Positions 36,811-45,460 of a DNA stretch of 64,000 bases are shown here, in pieces. The notes beneath the pieces were generated by a model. That model had not been told where the DNA came from. It searched no databases and saw nothing but the letters and a program-made list of their open reading frames with translations. This stretch comes from Pseudoxanthomonas suwonensis (GTDB lineage: Bacteria; Pseudomonadota; Gammaproteobacteria; Xanthomonadales; Xanthomonadaceae): assembly GCA_003240695.1 (NCBI GenBank), contig QFNC01000013.1, positions 9,633-73,632 on the forward strand, in the 5' to 3' direction. The first letter of the stretch is position 1. Every line of letters starts with the position of its first letter. A program made the translations under genes and the position numbers.

Positions 36811-39153
36811 ATGAAGATGTCGCTTCGGATGCTGGCCGGCAGCACACTGGCCGTCGCGTGGTCGATTGCCGTCGCGCAGGCACAACCCGTGCGGCTCACC
36901 GCCACCGATTACGCGCGCGCCGAATCGCGGCTGGCGCACAAGGCGACTGCGCTGGTCGATGGCCTGGTGCAGCAACCGGCATGGCAAACCGATGACATCC
37001 TGCTGTGGCTGCAGACCGACCAGGGCCGTAGCCGCGTGCTGGCCATGGATGCCGCGACCGGACAGTCCATCGCCATGCCCGACGCCACGGCGTTGCTGGG
37101 CGCATTGCGCCAGGCCGGGGCGAATACCGATGGCGACAACCGGCTCGGCAAACTGGAATCGCTGCAGCGCGATGCCGGCGGTGTGCTGCAGTTCAAGCTG
37201 GGCGACGATGATTATCGTTGTGCGGTCGCGCCGGCGCTGCGCTGTGAACGCAAACCCGCACGTGCCGCGGAAGCCGGCGATGGTCCGGCCGTGGCATCGC
37301 CCGATGGCCGCCGCGAGGCCTTCATCCGCGACTGGAACCTGTGGCTGCGCGACACCGCCAGCGGCCGGGAATGGCCTATCACCCGCGACGGCCACCCGGA
37401 GTACGGCTATGCCACCGACAATGCCGGCTGGACCCGCAGCGACCGCGCGATCCTGCTGTGGTCGCCGGATTCCAACCGCATCGCCACCTTCCGCCACGAC
37501 CAGCGCAAGGTGAACAGCATGACTCTGGTCGGCACCAACGTCGGTGCGCCCAAGGTCACGCAATGGAAATACCCGTTCGTGGGCGATGCGCACATTTTCA
37601 TGATCGAGCGGGTGATTTTGGATGTCACCGCACCGGAGGCCGTGAAAATCGTGCGTCTGGATCTGCCGCCGGAACCGCATCGGTCCACCTTCTGCGACCA
37701 TGTGAGTTGCGAAGGTGGCTGGGAAGACGTGCAATGGGCGCCGGACAGCCGCACGCTGGCCTTCGTGTCCACCGATCGCGGGCATAAAACCGCACAGCTG
37801 CGGGTGGCCGATGCTGCCACCGGCCAGGTGCGCGACGTGTACCGCGAAACCGTGAAAACCCAGTACGAAAGCGGTCAGGGCGCGGCCAACTGGCGTTATC
37901 TGCCCGACAGCGGCGAATTCGTCTGGTTCAGCGAGCAATCCGACTGGGGGCATCTGTACCTGCACGACCTGGCCACGGGCAAGCGCAAGCGGCAGCTCAC
38001 CGCCGGGCACTGGAATGTCAGCCAGATCGCGCATCTCGACACGGCCACGCGCACGCTGTGGTTCCGCGGCAATGGACGCGAAGCCGGCATGGATCCGTAT
38101 TTCACCCAGCTGTATCGCGTGTCTCTGGATGGCGGCCCGGTGCAGCGGCTGACCCCCGAGGCCGATGACCACAAGACCACCGTCTCGCCCGGGGGGCATT
38201 ATTTCCTCGACGTGCATTCCACCGTCGCCACGGCACCGGTGGCCGTGGTGCGGCGCATGACCGACGGCGCCCAGGTCGCGGAACTGGCCCGTGCCGACCT
38301 GACCCGGCTGGAAGCCAGCGGCTGGCAGCCGCCGGAATCCTTCACCGTGAAGGCACGCGACGGCAAGACCGATCTGCACGGCCTGCTGTTCAAGCCCGTC
38401 GATTTCGACCCGCGGCGGCAATATCCCATCGTCGATTATGTCTATCCGGGACCGCAGGTCGGCTCGATCCGCAGTCGCAGTTTCCTGGCCGCGCACGGCG
38501 ACCATCAGGCACTGGCCGAACTCGGCTTCATCGTGGTGGCCATCGATGGCATGGGCACGCCCGGGCGCAGCAAGTCCTTCCACGATGCCTATTACGGCAA
38601 CATGATCGACAACACCATTCCCGATCAGGTGGCCGGCATCCGCCAGCTGGCCAAGCGGCATGCGTGGATCGATGGCGAACGCGTCGGCATCTGGGGTCAT
38701 TCCGGTGGCGGCAACGCCACGGCCACGGCCATGTTCCTGTATCCGGAGACGTTCAAGGTGGGTGTGGCCCAGGCCGGCAACCACGACAATCGCAGTTATG
38801 AAGACGACTGGGGCGAGCGTTATCATGGATTGCTGGTGAACAATAAGGATGGCAGCAGCAACTACACCGGCCAGGACAATGCCGCACATGCACACAAACT
38901 GCAGGGCAAACTGCTGCTCGTGCACGGCATGATGGACGACAACGTGCCGGTGCAGAACACGCTGCTGGTGGTGGATGCGCTGGTGAAGGCCAACAAGGAT
39001 TTCGACCTGCTGCTGCTGCCGCAGGCCCGCCACGGCTTCGGTACCGGAGCGGTCGGCATGTACGCGATGCGGCGGCGCTGGGACTATTTCGTCACCCATC
39101 TGCTGAAGGCCGCGCCACCGGCGGATTATGTCATCGCTCCCGCGACACCCTGA
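36811..39153 (+). CDS. S9 family dipeptidyl-peptidase IV-like serine peptidase
   Basis: A 780-residue secreted peptidase. A signal peptide (cleaved near AQAQP) precedes a beta-propeller domain and a C-terminal alpha/beta-hydrolase domain. The catalytic Ser is in GIWGHSGGGNATA, the Asp follows in HGMMDDNVP, and the His is in QARHGFG. The DPP IV domain contacts (VYPGPQVGSIRS, IDGMGTPGRS) are present. It would release dipeptides, typically X-Pro, in the periplasm. It is separate from the second S9 peptidase at 55 kb. Confidence 0.93.
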   Translation: MKMSLRMLAGSTLAVAWSIAVAQAQPVRLTATDYARAESRLAHKATALVDGLVQQPAWQTDDILLWLQTDQGRSRVLAMDAATGQSIAMPDATALLGALRQAGANTDGDNRLGKLESLQRDAGGVLQFKLGDDDYRCAVAPALRCERKPARAAEAGDGPAVASPDGRREAFIRDWNLWLRDTASGREWPITRDGHPEYGYATDNAGWTRSDRAILLWSPDSNRIATFRHDQRKVNSMTLVGTNVGAPKVTQWKYPFVGDAHIFMIERVILDVTAPEAVKIVRLDLPPEPHRSTFCDHVSCEGGWEDVQWAPDSRTLAFVSTDRGHKTAQLRVADAATGQVRDVYRETVKTQYESGQGAANWRYLPDSGEFVWFSEQSDWGHLYLHDLATGKRKRQLTAGHWNVSQIAHLDTATRTLWFRGNGREAGMDPYFTQLYRVSLDGGPVQRLTPEADDHKTTVSPGGHYFLDVHSTVATAPVAVVRRMTDGAQVAELARADLTRLEASGWQPPESFTVKARDGKTDLHGLLFKPVDFDPRRQYPIVDYVYPGPQVGSIRSRSFLAAHGDHQALAELGFIVVAIDGMGTPGRSKSFHDAYYGNMIDNTIPDQVAGIRQLAKRHAWIDGERVGIWGHSGGGNATATAMFLYPETFKVGVAQAGNHDNRSYEDDWGERYHGLLVNNKDGSSNYTGQDNAAHAHKLQGKLLLVHGMMDDNVPVQNTLLVVDALVKANKDFDLLLLPQARHGFGTGAVGMYAMRRRWDYFVTHLLKAAPPADYVIAPATP

Positions 39154-39156
39154 GCG

Positions 39157-39729
39157 ATGACGCCGGTTTCGCCAGCACAGGCCCTTCTGCGGCAGGCCAC
39201 GTCAAGGCTCCACGCACGGCTGGATGCCTGTTTCGAGCACGGCCTGCGCGATTCCGCCAGCTACCACCGCTACCTGCAGGGCATGCACGGGCTGTTGCAT
39301 GCACTGGCCGCTGCCGATGTGGGACTCGACGCTGCCTTCGCCAGCCATCGCGCGCACCTGCAGGCCGATCTGGCCGCGACGGGTGCCGGGTTTTTGCCCA
39401 CACCCACGCATGACGGCATTCGCATTGCCGGCGACAGCGAACGGCTCGGCGCCCGCTACGTGATCGAAGGCTCCAGCCTGGGCGCCCGCGCGCTGCTGCG
39501 CCAGGCGCAGGCGCTTGGTCATGATCCTGAATGCGGAGCGACGTTCCTCGCGTACCATGTCCGGCACGGCCTGCTGCATTGGCCGCGATGTCTTCAAGCG
39601 CTGGCCGCCTGCGATCCCGATGCGGCGGACTTCGCCGTCCTGCTGCAAGCCGCACGCGATACCTTTGCCCTGGCCGCGACCTGTTTCGGCCAGCCACACC
39701 ATGCCCGGGGGAGCGCGGATGGCCGATGA
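39157..39729 (+). CDS. bphO: Heme oxygenase BphO (biliverdin-forming)
   Basis: A 190-residue bacterial heme oxygenase-like protein. The proximal His is in the opening TSRLHARLD; YVIEGSSLGARALLRQA matches the distal-helix glycine region of BphO proteins. It opens heme to biliverdin IX-alpha, the chromophore of bacteriophytochromes. It starts 3 bp after the peptidase stop and overlaps the phytochrome gene by 11 bp, a common bphO-bphP operon. Confidence 0.88.
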   Translation: MTPVSPAQALLRQATSRLHARLDACFEHGLRDSASYHRYLQGMHGLLHALAAADVGLDAAFASHRAHLQADLAATGAGFLPTPTHDGIRIAGDSERLGARYVIEGSSLGARALLRQAQALGHDPECGATFLAYHVRHGLLHWPRCLQALAACDPDAADFAVLLQAARDTFALAATCFGQPHHARGSADGR

Positions 39730-41227
39730 CCTGCAACGGCAGCAACTGGAGCGGGCGCTGCAGGCCTGCGCCGACGAACCGATCCGTTACAGCGGCGCCA
39801 TCCAGCCGCACGGTTATCTGGTCAGCTGCGATGCACGCAACGGGATCGTGCAGCACGTCTCGCGCAATTGCAGGGAATTGTTCGAAGCCGATCCCGGCGA
39901 ACTGATCGGCCGCGACATCACCGAACTGATCCTGCTGCCATTGCCGATAATCGGCGCGGACGACGCGACGCGGGCCGCCGCTTCGCGCGCGCCGGGATAT
40001 GTGGGCACGGTGAACCTCGGTCCGCAGGCGCGCTTCTGCGACGTCAGCGTGCACCTGGCGCAGGGATTGCTGCATCTGGAAATCGAGCCGCAATCGGGTG
40101 TCGCCGATGTGCGCCAGCCGGTGGAGCTGGTGCACGACCGCATCGCGCGCATGGGGCCGGATGCCGTACCCGATGCGCACGTGCATGCGCACATGGCCCT
40201 GCACGTGCGCGAATTGACCGGTTTCGACCGGGTGATGGTGTACCGCTTCCTGGACGACGGCAGAGGCGAGGTGATTGCCGAATCGCTGGCCGAAGGGGTG
40301 CTCTCGTACCTGGGATTGCGTTATCCGGCGTCCGACATCCCGGCGCAGGCACGCGCGCTGTATCTGTGCAATCGGGTGCGGGTGATTCCCGATGTCGATT
40401 ATGTTCCCGTGCCGATCGAGCCGGCGCAGCTGCATGACGGCACTGCGCTGGACCTGTCGCTGCATGCGCTGCGCAGCGTGTCGCCGGTGCATCTGGACTA
40501 CATGCGCAATATGGGCATGGCCGCGTCGATGTCCGTTTCGATCGTCGGGGATGGACGCTTGTGGGGGCTGCTCGCCTGCCATCACCGCACCCCGCGCCGC
40601 CTGCCGCCCCGGCATCGCACTGCCGCCGATCTGCTGGGCATGTTCCATTCGCTGCGGGTCGCGTCGATGCAGCATCTGCACGATGCCGCGCGCAAGGGCC
40701 GGACCCGCGCGATCCGCACCGGGATGATCCGCGTGCTGGCGACCACGCCGGGGGCAGACGTTCCGTTCACCACGCTGCTGCCGGAACTGCGCGAGCTGAT
40801 CGCCGCCGATGCGGCCGTGCACGTCCACGACGACCATGCCGTTCACGATGGCGAACCGGTGCAACCCGCCACCGTGGACGCGCTGCGGCAATGGCTCGCC
40901 GGGCAATACGGGGCAGTGGTCGCGACCGATACCGGCAGCGATTGGCGTGATCCGACGGGCACCTATGCAGGCGTGCTGGTGCTGCGCCTGCCGGCGGGGC
41001 ACGCCATCGCATTGCTGCGCCGCGAGCAGGTGCACGATGTCGACTGGGCCGGCGAGCCGGTGAAGCGTCTGGTGCAGACCGACGACGGCGTGCGCCTGGC
41101 GCCGCGCCGCAGTTTCAACACGTGGCGCGAAACCGTGCGCGGCTATTCACGGCCGTGGGATCGCGAGAGTCTGGACGACGCCGAATCGATCGCGATCCTG
41201 CTGGCGCAGGCGTTGACCGCCACCTGA
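39719..41227 (+). CDS. bphP: Bacteriophytochrome photosensory module without output domain
   Basis: A 502-residue protein with PAS (about 15-120), GAF (about 140-310) and PHY (about 325-495) domains. The biliverdin-attachment Cys is probably C17 (CADEPI, then GAIQPHG); the GAF domain has SYLGLRYPASDIPAQARALY with the conserved Asp, and the PHY tongue has PRRSFNTW. The frame stops about 30 residues after the tongue, so neither a histidine kinase nor the PAS9 domain of Xanthomonas BphP follows. A strong Shine-Dalgarno (GGGGGAG) precedes the ATG. How the signal leaves the protein is unknown. Confidence 0.9.
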   Translation: MADDLQRQQLERALQACADEPIRYSGAIQPHGYLVSCDARNGIVQHVSRNCRELFEADPGELIGRDITELILLPLPIIGADDATRAAASRAPGYVGTVNLGPQARFCDVSVHLAQGLLHLEIEPQSGVADVRQPVELVHDRIARMGPDAVPDAHVHAHMALHVRELTGFDRVMVYRFLDDGRGEVIAESLAEGVLSYLGLRYPASDIPAQARALYLCNRVRVIPDVDYVPVPIEPAQLHDGTALDLSLHALRSVSPVHLDYMRNMGMAASMSVSIVGDGRLWGLLACHHRTPRRLPPRHRTAADLLGMFHSLRVASMQHLHDAARKGRTRAIRTGMIRVLATTPGADVPFTTLLPELRELIAADAAVHVHDDHAVHDGEPVQPATVDALRQWLAGQYGAVVATDTGSDWRDPTGTYAGVLVLRLPAGHAIALLRREQVHDVDWAGEPVKRLVQTDDGVRLAPRRSFNTWRETVRGYSRPWDRESLDDAESIAILLAQALTAT

Positions 41228-41426
41228 ATCCGCATCGATCCTGCAGCATCACGGCAAACGTGCCGCCCGCGATTGGAGACAGCCGCCATGGCGGATATCC
41301 CATTCGGGCGCTTGCGGTTTGAAGGTGCCAGTGTGCATCGGTCGCGGATGCCGGCAGACATCATGCAGCAGTCGCCGTTGCCGAGAGATCTGCTACGCGC
41401 AAACTGGAGCCATCCGGGACTTGGCC
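41228..41426 (+). other. Intergenic leader before the first immunity-like copy
   Basis: A 199-bp stretch without a convincing gene. From about 41346 to 41426 it is similar to the region upstream of the second lipoprotein copy (44335-44418), including the word CTGCTACGC at 41390 that recurs at 44392 and 45251. This word may be a -10-like element. Confidence 0.5.
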
Positions 41427-41598
41427 GTGCAACAGCCATCCAGTGTCACCGTGTTGATCGCAGGGCTCATGTTGGCCGCCTCGGGATGTGCGGGTAGCGC
41501 AACCCGACCCGCGTCACCACCCGCCGACGCCGCTGCGCGGCCGGCAGTCACAGCGCTGACCATCGAGAACATCCTGCAGTCGCCGCTGGAGGGGGAGA
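41390..41598 (+). repeat. Lipoprotein-leader repeat, copy 1
   Basis: About 200 bp covering the 5' region, GTG start, lipoprotein signal peptide and the first ~55 codons (through ENILQSPLEGE). It is nearly identical to 44392-44590 and 45251-45460. The repeat places the same signal peptide in front of three different C-terminal regions. Confidence 0.85.
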
Positions 41599-42536
41599 AA
41601 GGCTTCAAGCGACTTCGGGAGCAACTCGTCGGAACTCTTGCAGTTACGCAGGATTCGTCCACTCATTGGCGGAGACAAGACAAGGCGGTTTTGTCCGATG
41701 GTTACGTCCTGTCTTTCGTGACTATTAAAAAATTCAATGATCAAATCGATATGGGAATTGAAGTGGAAGCCGTGCCCCCATTCGACAATCGACTGCCATA
41801 CGACCCCATCGGTTATCTCCATGGCATCGAGCTGGCGCAGTTCTACAAGGACTGGAAGGACGGACGCCTGGACGATGCGCAGGCCGTGGCCGCCATCGCG
41901 GACAAGGTGGCCGACACGCCTTTCCGTCGCAGCGATCCGGCACCGGGCAAGGACGGTGCACTGACCGACCAGGATGGCGACGGCCGCTTGACCCATCGCG
42001 ACCTGTACCTGCGCGATTTCGAGCGGATTCCGCGCTTTCATCCGCAGCGCAATGCGCCAGTCGTGGAGCCCTCGGCAGCCGTGCAGCCGGCAACCATCCC
42101 GCTGCTGGACAACCCCGCCCATCCCGTTCATGCCCTGGATGCGCAAGCGTTGCAGGGGATGCAGGGCAACCCGCGTTTTCCGGACGGACAGAACCAGCAG
42201 CAGCTGGCCGCGAATCTGGTGGCCGCCATCGCCACGCTGCCCGAAGACCGGGTCAAGGGCGGCCTGCTGCAGGAATAGCTGTCGCGCATCGACACGGTCA
42301 CATTGTCCAGCGACGGCACGGCGCTGATGGCCATCGACCGCAAGCCGGATGCGAACCTGCGCTTGCCCTACGGTATGCCGCTGGAGCAGGTGCTGGCAGC
42401 GCAGCCCGAACGCGGGCAGCCACGCGAGCCGATCCGCCGGGGCCGGTGGTCGGATAAGGATCCGGATTGGGTGATGGAGGGCGATCGATTACTGCAATCG
42501 TGCAGTGTCAAACAGTTTGATTGCAACTTGGATTGA
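41427..42536 (+). pseudogene. Immunity-lipoprotein/effector fusion with internal stop
   Basis: It starts at GTG with the repeated lipoprotein leader (lipobox AASGC). Residues to about 115 resemble the candidate immunity lipoproteins. After about nt 41775 the same frame matches the intact effector from its residue ~143 on: SIGYLxGxELxQ region, the EF-hand-like loop DQDGDGRLTHRD and the XVIPCD. The effector's N-terminus and HExxH are absent. The AAG codon of the intact copy is TAG at 42276-42278, and about 25 codons of the XVIPCD end are missing before a new tail. It is a deletion fusion, probably non-functional. Confidence 0.8.
41958..42389 (+). repeat. Effector C-terminal repeat, copy A
   Basis: A 432-bp segment encoding the EF-hand-like loop and most of the XVIPCD. 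It aligns without a gap to 46430-46861, differing only by scattered substitutions, whereas the coding sequence just upstream is much more diverged between the two copies. Confidence 0.85.
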
Positions 42537-42542
42537 TAACGG

Positions 42543-42827
42543 ATGAAGACCACCTTCGTGTTGTTGATGTTGATCGCAAACACCGCTGGGGCGTTCTGAC
42601 CGCTGTACTTCACATGGTCCCGCCGAAACCTTTGGATGTGGCCATTGATCCCCATCCCGCATGCCACCTATCTTCTGTACATCATCAATAGCGACACTGG
42701 CCATCCAGAAGCCGCAATGGGTGATGGACTGGAAGCCGTGCTCATCCTGTGCGCGTTGGCGTTGTTACTGTTCGACTGGGTTGCTCGCCTGCTCGCGACC
42801 GTCGTCCGGCGTGCGCGAGCCGATTGA
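42543..42827 (+). pseudogene. Small membrane protein gene with in-frame TGA
   Basis: A 94-codon frame interrupted once. It begins MKTTFVLLMLIANTAGAF, meets TGA at 42597-42599, then continues in the same frame as PLYFTWSRRNLWMW, with further hydrophobic segments (LIPIPHATYLLYII and ALALLLFDWVARLL). TGG to TGA would convert a Trp to a stop. The three hydrophobic segments suggest a small inner-membrane protein, perhaps an immunity protein by position after an effector, but this is inference. A shortened product could start at ATG 42636. Confidence 0.5.
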
Positions 42828-42855
42828 TCGCAGCACGAGCAATGGCCGTCCGCCA

Positions 42856-43551
42856 TCACCCCGGTCGTTTCCCGAACAGCACCTGCTTTTCCTCATCCGA
42901 CAGCGGCTTGCCGGCATCGGGATTCACCTGCTTCGCCAAGGCATAGGCGCGCTGCGTTGCCGGTCGCGCACGGATGGCGTCGTGCCAGCGGGCGATGGCG
43001 GCAAACGCGCCGCGGTCCACCGGGGCGCGGTCGTACACATCGATCCACGGGTAGCAGGCCATGTCGGCGATGCCGTACGTGCCGCCGGACAGGAATTCGA
43101 CCTGCTGCAGGCGCCGGTCCAGCACACCCAGCAGGCGCTGCACCTCATTCGCATAACGGGTTTTGGCGTAATCGATGGTTTCCGGTGCGTACACGTGGAA
43201 ATGGCCGTACTGGCCGGTCATGGGGCCGAGCCCGGCCATCTGCCAGAACAGCCATTCCAGCGTGGTGGTGCGGCTGCGCAGGTCGGTTGGAAGAAAGCGG
43301 CCGGTTTTCTCGGCCAGATACAGCAGGATCGCGCCGGATTCGAACACGCTGACCGGCGCACCGCCGTCGGCCGGCTGGTGGTCGACAATGGCCGGCATCT
43401 TGTTGTTGGGCGAAATGGCGAGGAAATCGGCATCGAACTGCGCGCCCTTGCCGATGTCCACCGGATGCAGGGTGTAGGGCAGGCCGGCTTCCTCCAGGAA
43501 CAGCGGAATCTTGTGGCCGTTGGGCGTGGGCCAGTAATGCAGGTCGATCAT
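42856..43551 (-). CDS. Glutathione S-transferase (YfcG/YghU-like)
   Basis: A 231-residue GST with an N-terminal thioredoxin-like domain (IDLHYWPTPNGHKIPLFLEE, then NNKMPAIVDH and the glutathione-contact VFESGAILLYLAEKTGRF) and a C-terminal helical domain (GIADMACYPWI). This matches the nu-class disulfide-bond reductase type. The ATG at 43551 is preferred over longer frames. It is divergent from yqhA. Confidence 0.9.
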   Translation of the reverse strand: MIDLHYWPTPNGHKIPLFLEEAGLPYTLHPVDIGKGAQFDADFLAISPNNKMPAIVDHQPADGGAPVSVFESGAILLYLAEKTGRFLPTDLRSRTTTLEWLFWQMAGLGPMTGQYGHFHVYAPETIDYAKTRYANEVQRLLGVLDRRLQQVEFLSGGTYGIADMACYPWIDVYDRAPVDRGAFAAIARWHDAIRARPATQRAYALAKQVNPDAGKPLSDEEKQVLFGKRPG

Positions 43552-43609
43552 GGGGATGCTCCGGACGGGCCGATCAGTGTAGGCGAATGGCCGTTCACGC
43601 TGCGCCGAC

Positions 43610-43637
43610 TTGGCAATGACGGCGTGGATGGCTACCC
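43610..43637 (+). promoter_or_regulatory. Candidate sigma-70 promoter for yqhA
   Basis: TTGGCA (43610-43615) and TACCCT (43632-43637) are separated by 16 bp and lie 30 bp upstream of the yqhA ATG. Both hexamers are reasonable sigma-70 matches. Confidence 0.45.
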
Positions 43638-43666
43638 TGCGCGGCATTCCCAGCCGAGCCGTTGCC

Positions 43667-44233
43667 ATGACCAACCCGCAGCCCGTCAACCCGTCGCTGA
43701 ATCCGCTGCCGCGCCTGATTTTCGCATCGCGCTGGCTGCAGCTGCCGCTGTACCTGGGCTTGATCGTGGCGCAGTGCGCCTACGTGGCGCTGTTCCTGAA
43801 GGAGTTGTGGCATCTGATGACCCACGCCCTGACCTGGAGCGAGCAGCAGATCATGCTGATGGTGCTGGGGCTGATCGACGTGGTGATGATCTCCAACCTG
43901 CTGGTGATGGTGATCGTGGGCGGCTACGAAACGTTCGTGTCGCGGCTGCGGCTGGAGGGCCACCCCGACCAGCCGGAATGGCTGTCGCACGTCAATGCCA
44001 GCGTGCTGAAGGTGAAATTGGCGATGGCGATCATCGGCATTTCCTCGATCCACCTGCTGAAAACCTTCATCGAGGTGGGCAGCCTGGGCACGGAAGGCAG
44101 CAAGTTCACCGAGGCCGGCGTGTTGTGGCAGACCATCATCCACTGCGTGTTCATCCTGTCGGCCATCGGCATCGCCTACACCGACCGGCTGATGACAGCG
44201 GCGGCATCGCGGCGCGATCACGCGCAGCACTGA
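43667..44233 (+). CDS. yqhA: YqhA family (UPF0114) membrane protein
   Basis: A 188-residue protein with four hydrophobic helices. The family signature is seen in ISNLLVMVIVGGYETFVSR and KLAMAIIGISSIHLLKTFI. The function is not established. It seems to be part of the conserved backbone interrupted by the effector cassettes: a fragment of uvrD follows it at once and whole uvrD lies 2.8 kb further. Confidence 0.87.
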   Translation: MTNPQPVNPSLNPLPRLIFASRWLQLPLYLGLIVAQCAYVALFLKELWHLMTHALTWSEQQIMLMVLGLIDVVMISNLLVMVIVGGYETFVSRLRLEGHPDQPEWLSHVNASVLKVKLAMAIIGISSIHLLKTFIEVGSLGTEGSKFTEAGVLWQTIIHCVFILSAIGIAYTDRLMTAAASRRDHAQH

Positions 44234-44260
44234 GTGGCGGTTGGCACTGCGCCGGCACGC

Positions 44261-44333
44261 TGGCGCGATGGATGTTTCCCCTCTGCTCGACGGGCTGAAT
44301 GCCGCCCAACGAGATAGACTGGCAGAACCGTGA
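44261..44333 (+). pseudogene. Duplicated 5' fragment of uvrD
   Basis: The 20-bp word TGGCGCGATGGATGTTTCCC is identical to 47090-47109 at the uvrD start. Similarity continues to about 44308, encoding MDVSPLLDGLNAAQRD against MDVSHLIDGLNAAQRE of uvrD. The frame then loses similarity and stops at 44331-44333. It is a 16-codon relic of the neighbouring helicase gene. Confidence 0.85.
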
Positions 44334-44391
44334 TTACGGATGCCGACAGAATCCATGAAGCAGACGCCGCTGCCGAGGCATCTGCTACGCT

Positions 44392-44590
44392 GAGACTGGA
44401 CCCATCCGGAAGTTGACCGTGCAACAGTCATCCAGAGTCGCGGTGTTGATCGCAGGCCTGATGCTGGCCGCCTCGGGATGTGCGGGTAGCGCAACCCGAC
44501 CAGCGCCACCACCCGCCGGCTCTGTCATGCAGCCCACCGTCCCCGCGTTGACCATCGAGAACATCCTGCAGTGGCCGCTGGAGGGCGAAG
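44392..44590 (+). repeat. Lipoprotein-leader repeat, copy 2
   Basis: Second copy of the leader described at 41390-41598, again ending near the ENILQWPLEGE codons. Similarity to copy 1 also extends about 50 bp upstream, which copy 3 lacks. Confidence 0.85.
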
Positions 44591-44961
44591 CAGGCTATGC
44601 GAGGGTTGTTGATGCCTTGAACCGCCTGCCTGGCATGGCGGATGTTCCGCCGGCCTACCGAATAACCCGTGAGACAGTCACGCTGGGAGATGGCTACATG
44701 GTCGATTTCGCAAGTATCCAAAAGAAATCACAACAGATCGACATCGGCCTTGATACGGGTATTTGCGTGGATCCCGCTTCGTTGCAGGCTTTCATAAATG
44801 CAAGGCAGTCCAGCTCAACGGAAGACATTCATGGAAGAGATGTCGGCAGGGTATACTGGTCGATCAACAACGGAATCGTCGTCAAATTCCGATCAATGCC
44901 GGATACTTGGAAATGCGTGGATTCCATCAGCATCTACAGGAGACATTCAATTGAGCCATGA
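44419..44961 (+). CDS. Candidate X-T4SS immunity lipoprotein, copy 2
   Basis: A 180-residue lipoprotein starting at GTG (a TTG lies two codons upstream). The lipobox is AASGC, the linker is Pro-rich (RPAPPPAG), and the C-terminal domain has two cysteines (GICVDP, WKCVDS) and GRDVGRVYW. Immunity proteins of X-T4SS effectors that act in the periplasm are often lipoproteins. The gene overlaps the start of a truncated effector by 11 bp, which supports the pairing. The domain differs strongly from copy 3 outside the leader, as expected if each matches its own effector. Confidence 0.65.
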   Translation: MQQSSRVAVLIAGLMLAASGCAGSATRPAPPPAGSVMQPTVPALTIENILQWPLEGEAGYARVVDALNRLPGMADVPPAYRITRETVTLGDGYMVDFASIQKKSQQIDIGLDTGICVDPASLQAFINARQSSSTEDIHGRDVGRVYWSINNGIVVKFRSMPDTWKCVDSISIYRRHSIEP

Positions 44962-45243
44962 AAACAATCCGAAGGCTGTATTGCTGAGCAACGACACTTT
45001 TTCCACGTTGCCGGATAACATTCGCAAATGGGTGCTTGCTTCACCCGGGGCAACGGAATTGTTCGACGAATTCTTTCGCGACAACGAACCTTGCCCGTGC
45101 GACCAAAGGTAGGGCTTCCATTCTATGAAAGCGAGCCTGATCCTGCCATCGTCGTGGATAGAGACACCTGGCCTCGTCTGGCGGGTCCCCATGCACACGA
45201 ACACCCTCAATGGCATGCGTTCGGCCAAACTTTGATGGCCTGA
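44951..45243 (+). pseudogene. Effector N-terminal remnant, cut just before the zinc motif
   Basis: It starts at TTG 44951, 8 nt after AGGAG, overlapping the lipoprotein stop. The first 53 codons (LPDNIRKWVLASPGATELFD, then EFFRDN) match the start of the intact effector (MPTVLQAWV..LFDSFFAEG). A frameshift near 45105 is needed to continue into GLPFYESEPDPAIVVD and PQWHAFGQTLMA. That last segment aligns to PQRHMLGMLA, the residues directly before HEIGHH in the intact copy. The stop follows at once, and the next lipoprotein leader begins within 10 bp. Confidence 0.7.
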
Positions 45244-45250
45244 CCCTGAT

Positions 45251-45460
45251 CTGCTACGCTGAAACTGGAGCCATCCGGGAGTTGACCGTGCAACAGCCAT
45301 CCAGTGTCGCAGCGTTGATCGCAGGGCTGATGCTGGCCGCCTCGGGATGTGCGGGTAGCGCAACCCGACCAGCGCCACCACCCGCCGGCGCTGTCGTGCA
45401 GCCCACCGTCCCCGCGCTGACCATCGAGAACATCCTGCAGTGGCCGCTGGAGGGGCAGGA
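45251..45460 (+). repeat. Lipoprotein-leader repeat, copy 3
   Basis: Third copy of the 200-bp leader, in front of the only intact immunity-effector pair. Similarity begins at CTGCTACGC and fades after the ENILQWPLEG codons. Confidence 0.85.

Noticed and set aside
44798..44950. An upstream extension of the effector remnant to 44798
   Set aside because: This part overlaps the lipoprotein gene in another frame and does not match the effector; the TTG at 44951 with AGGAG fits better.
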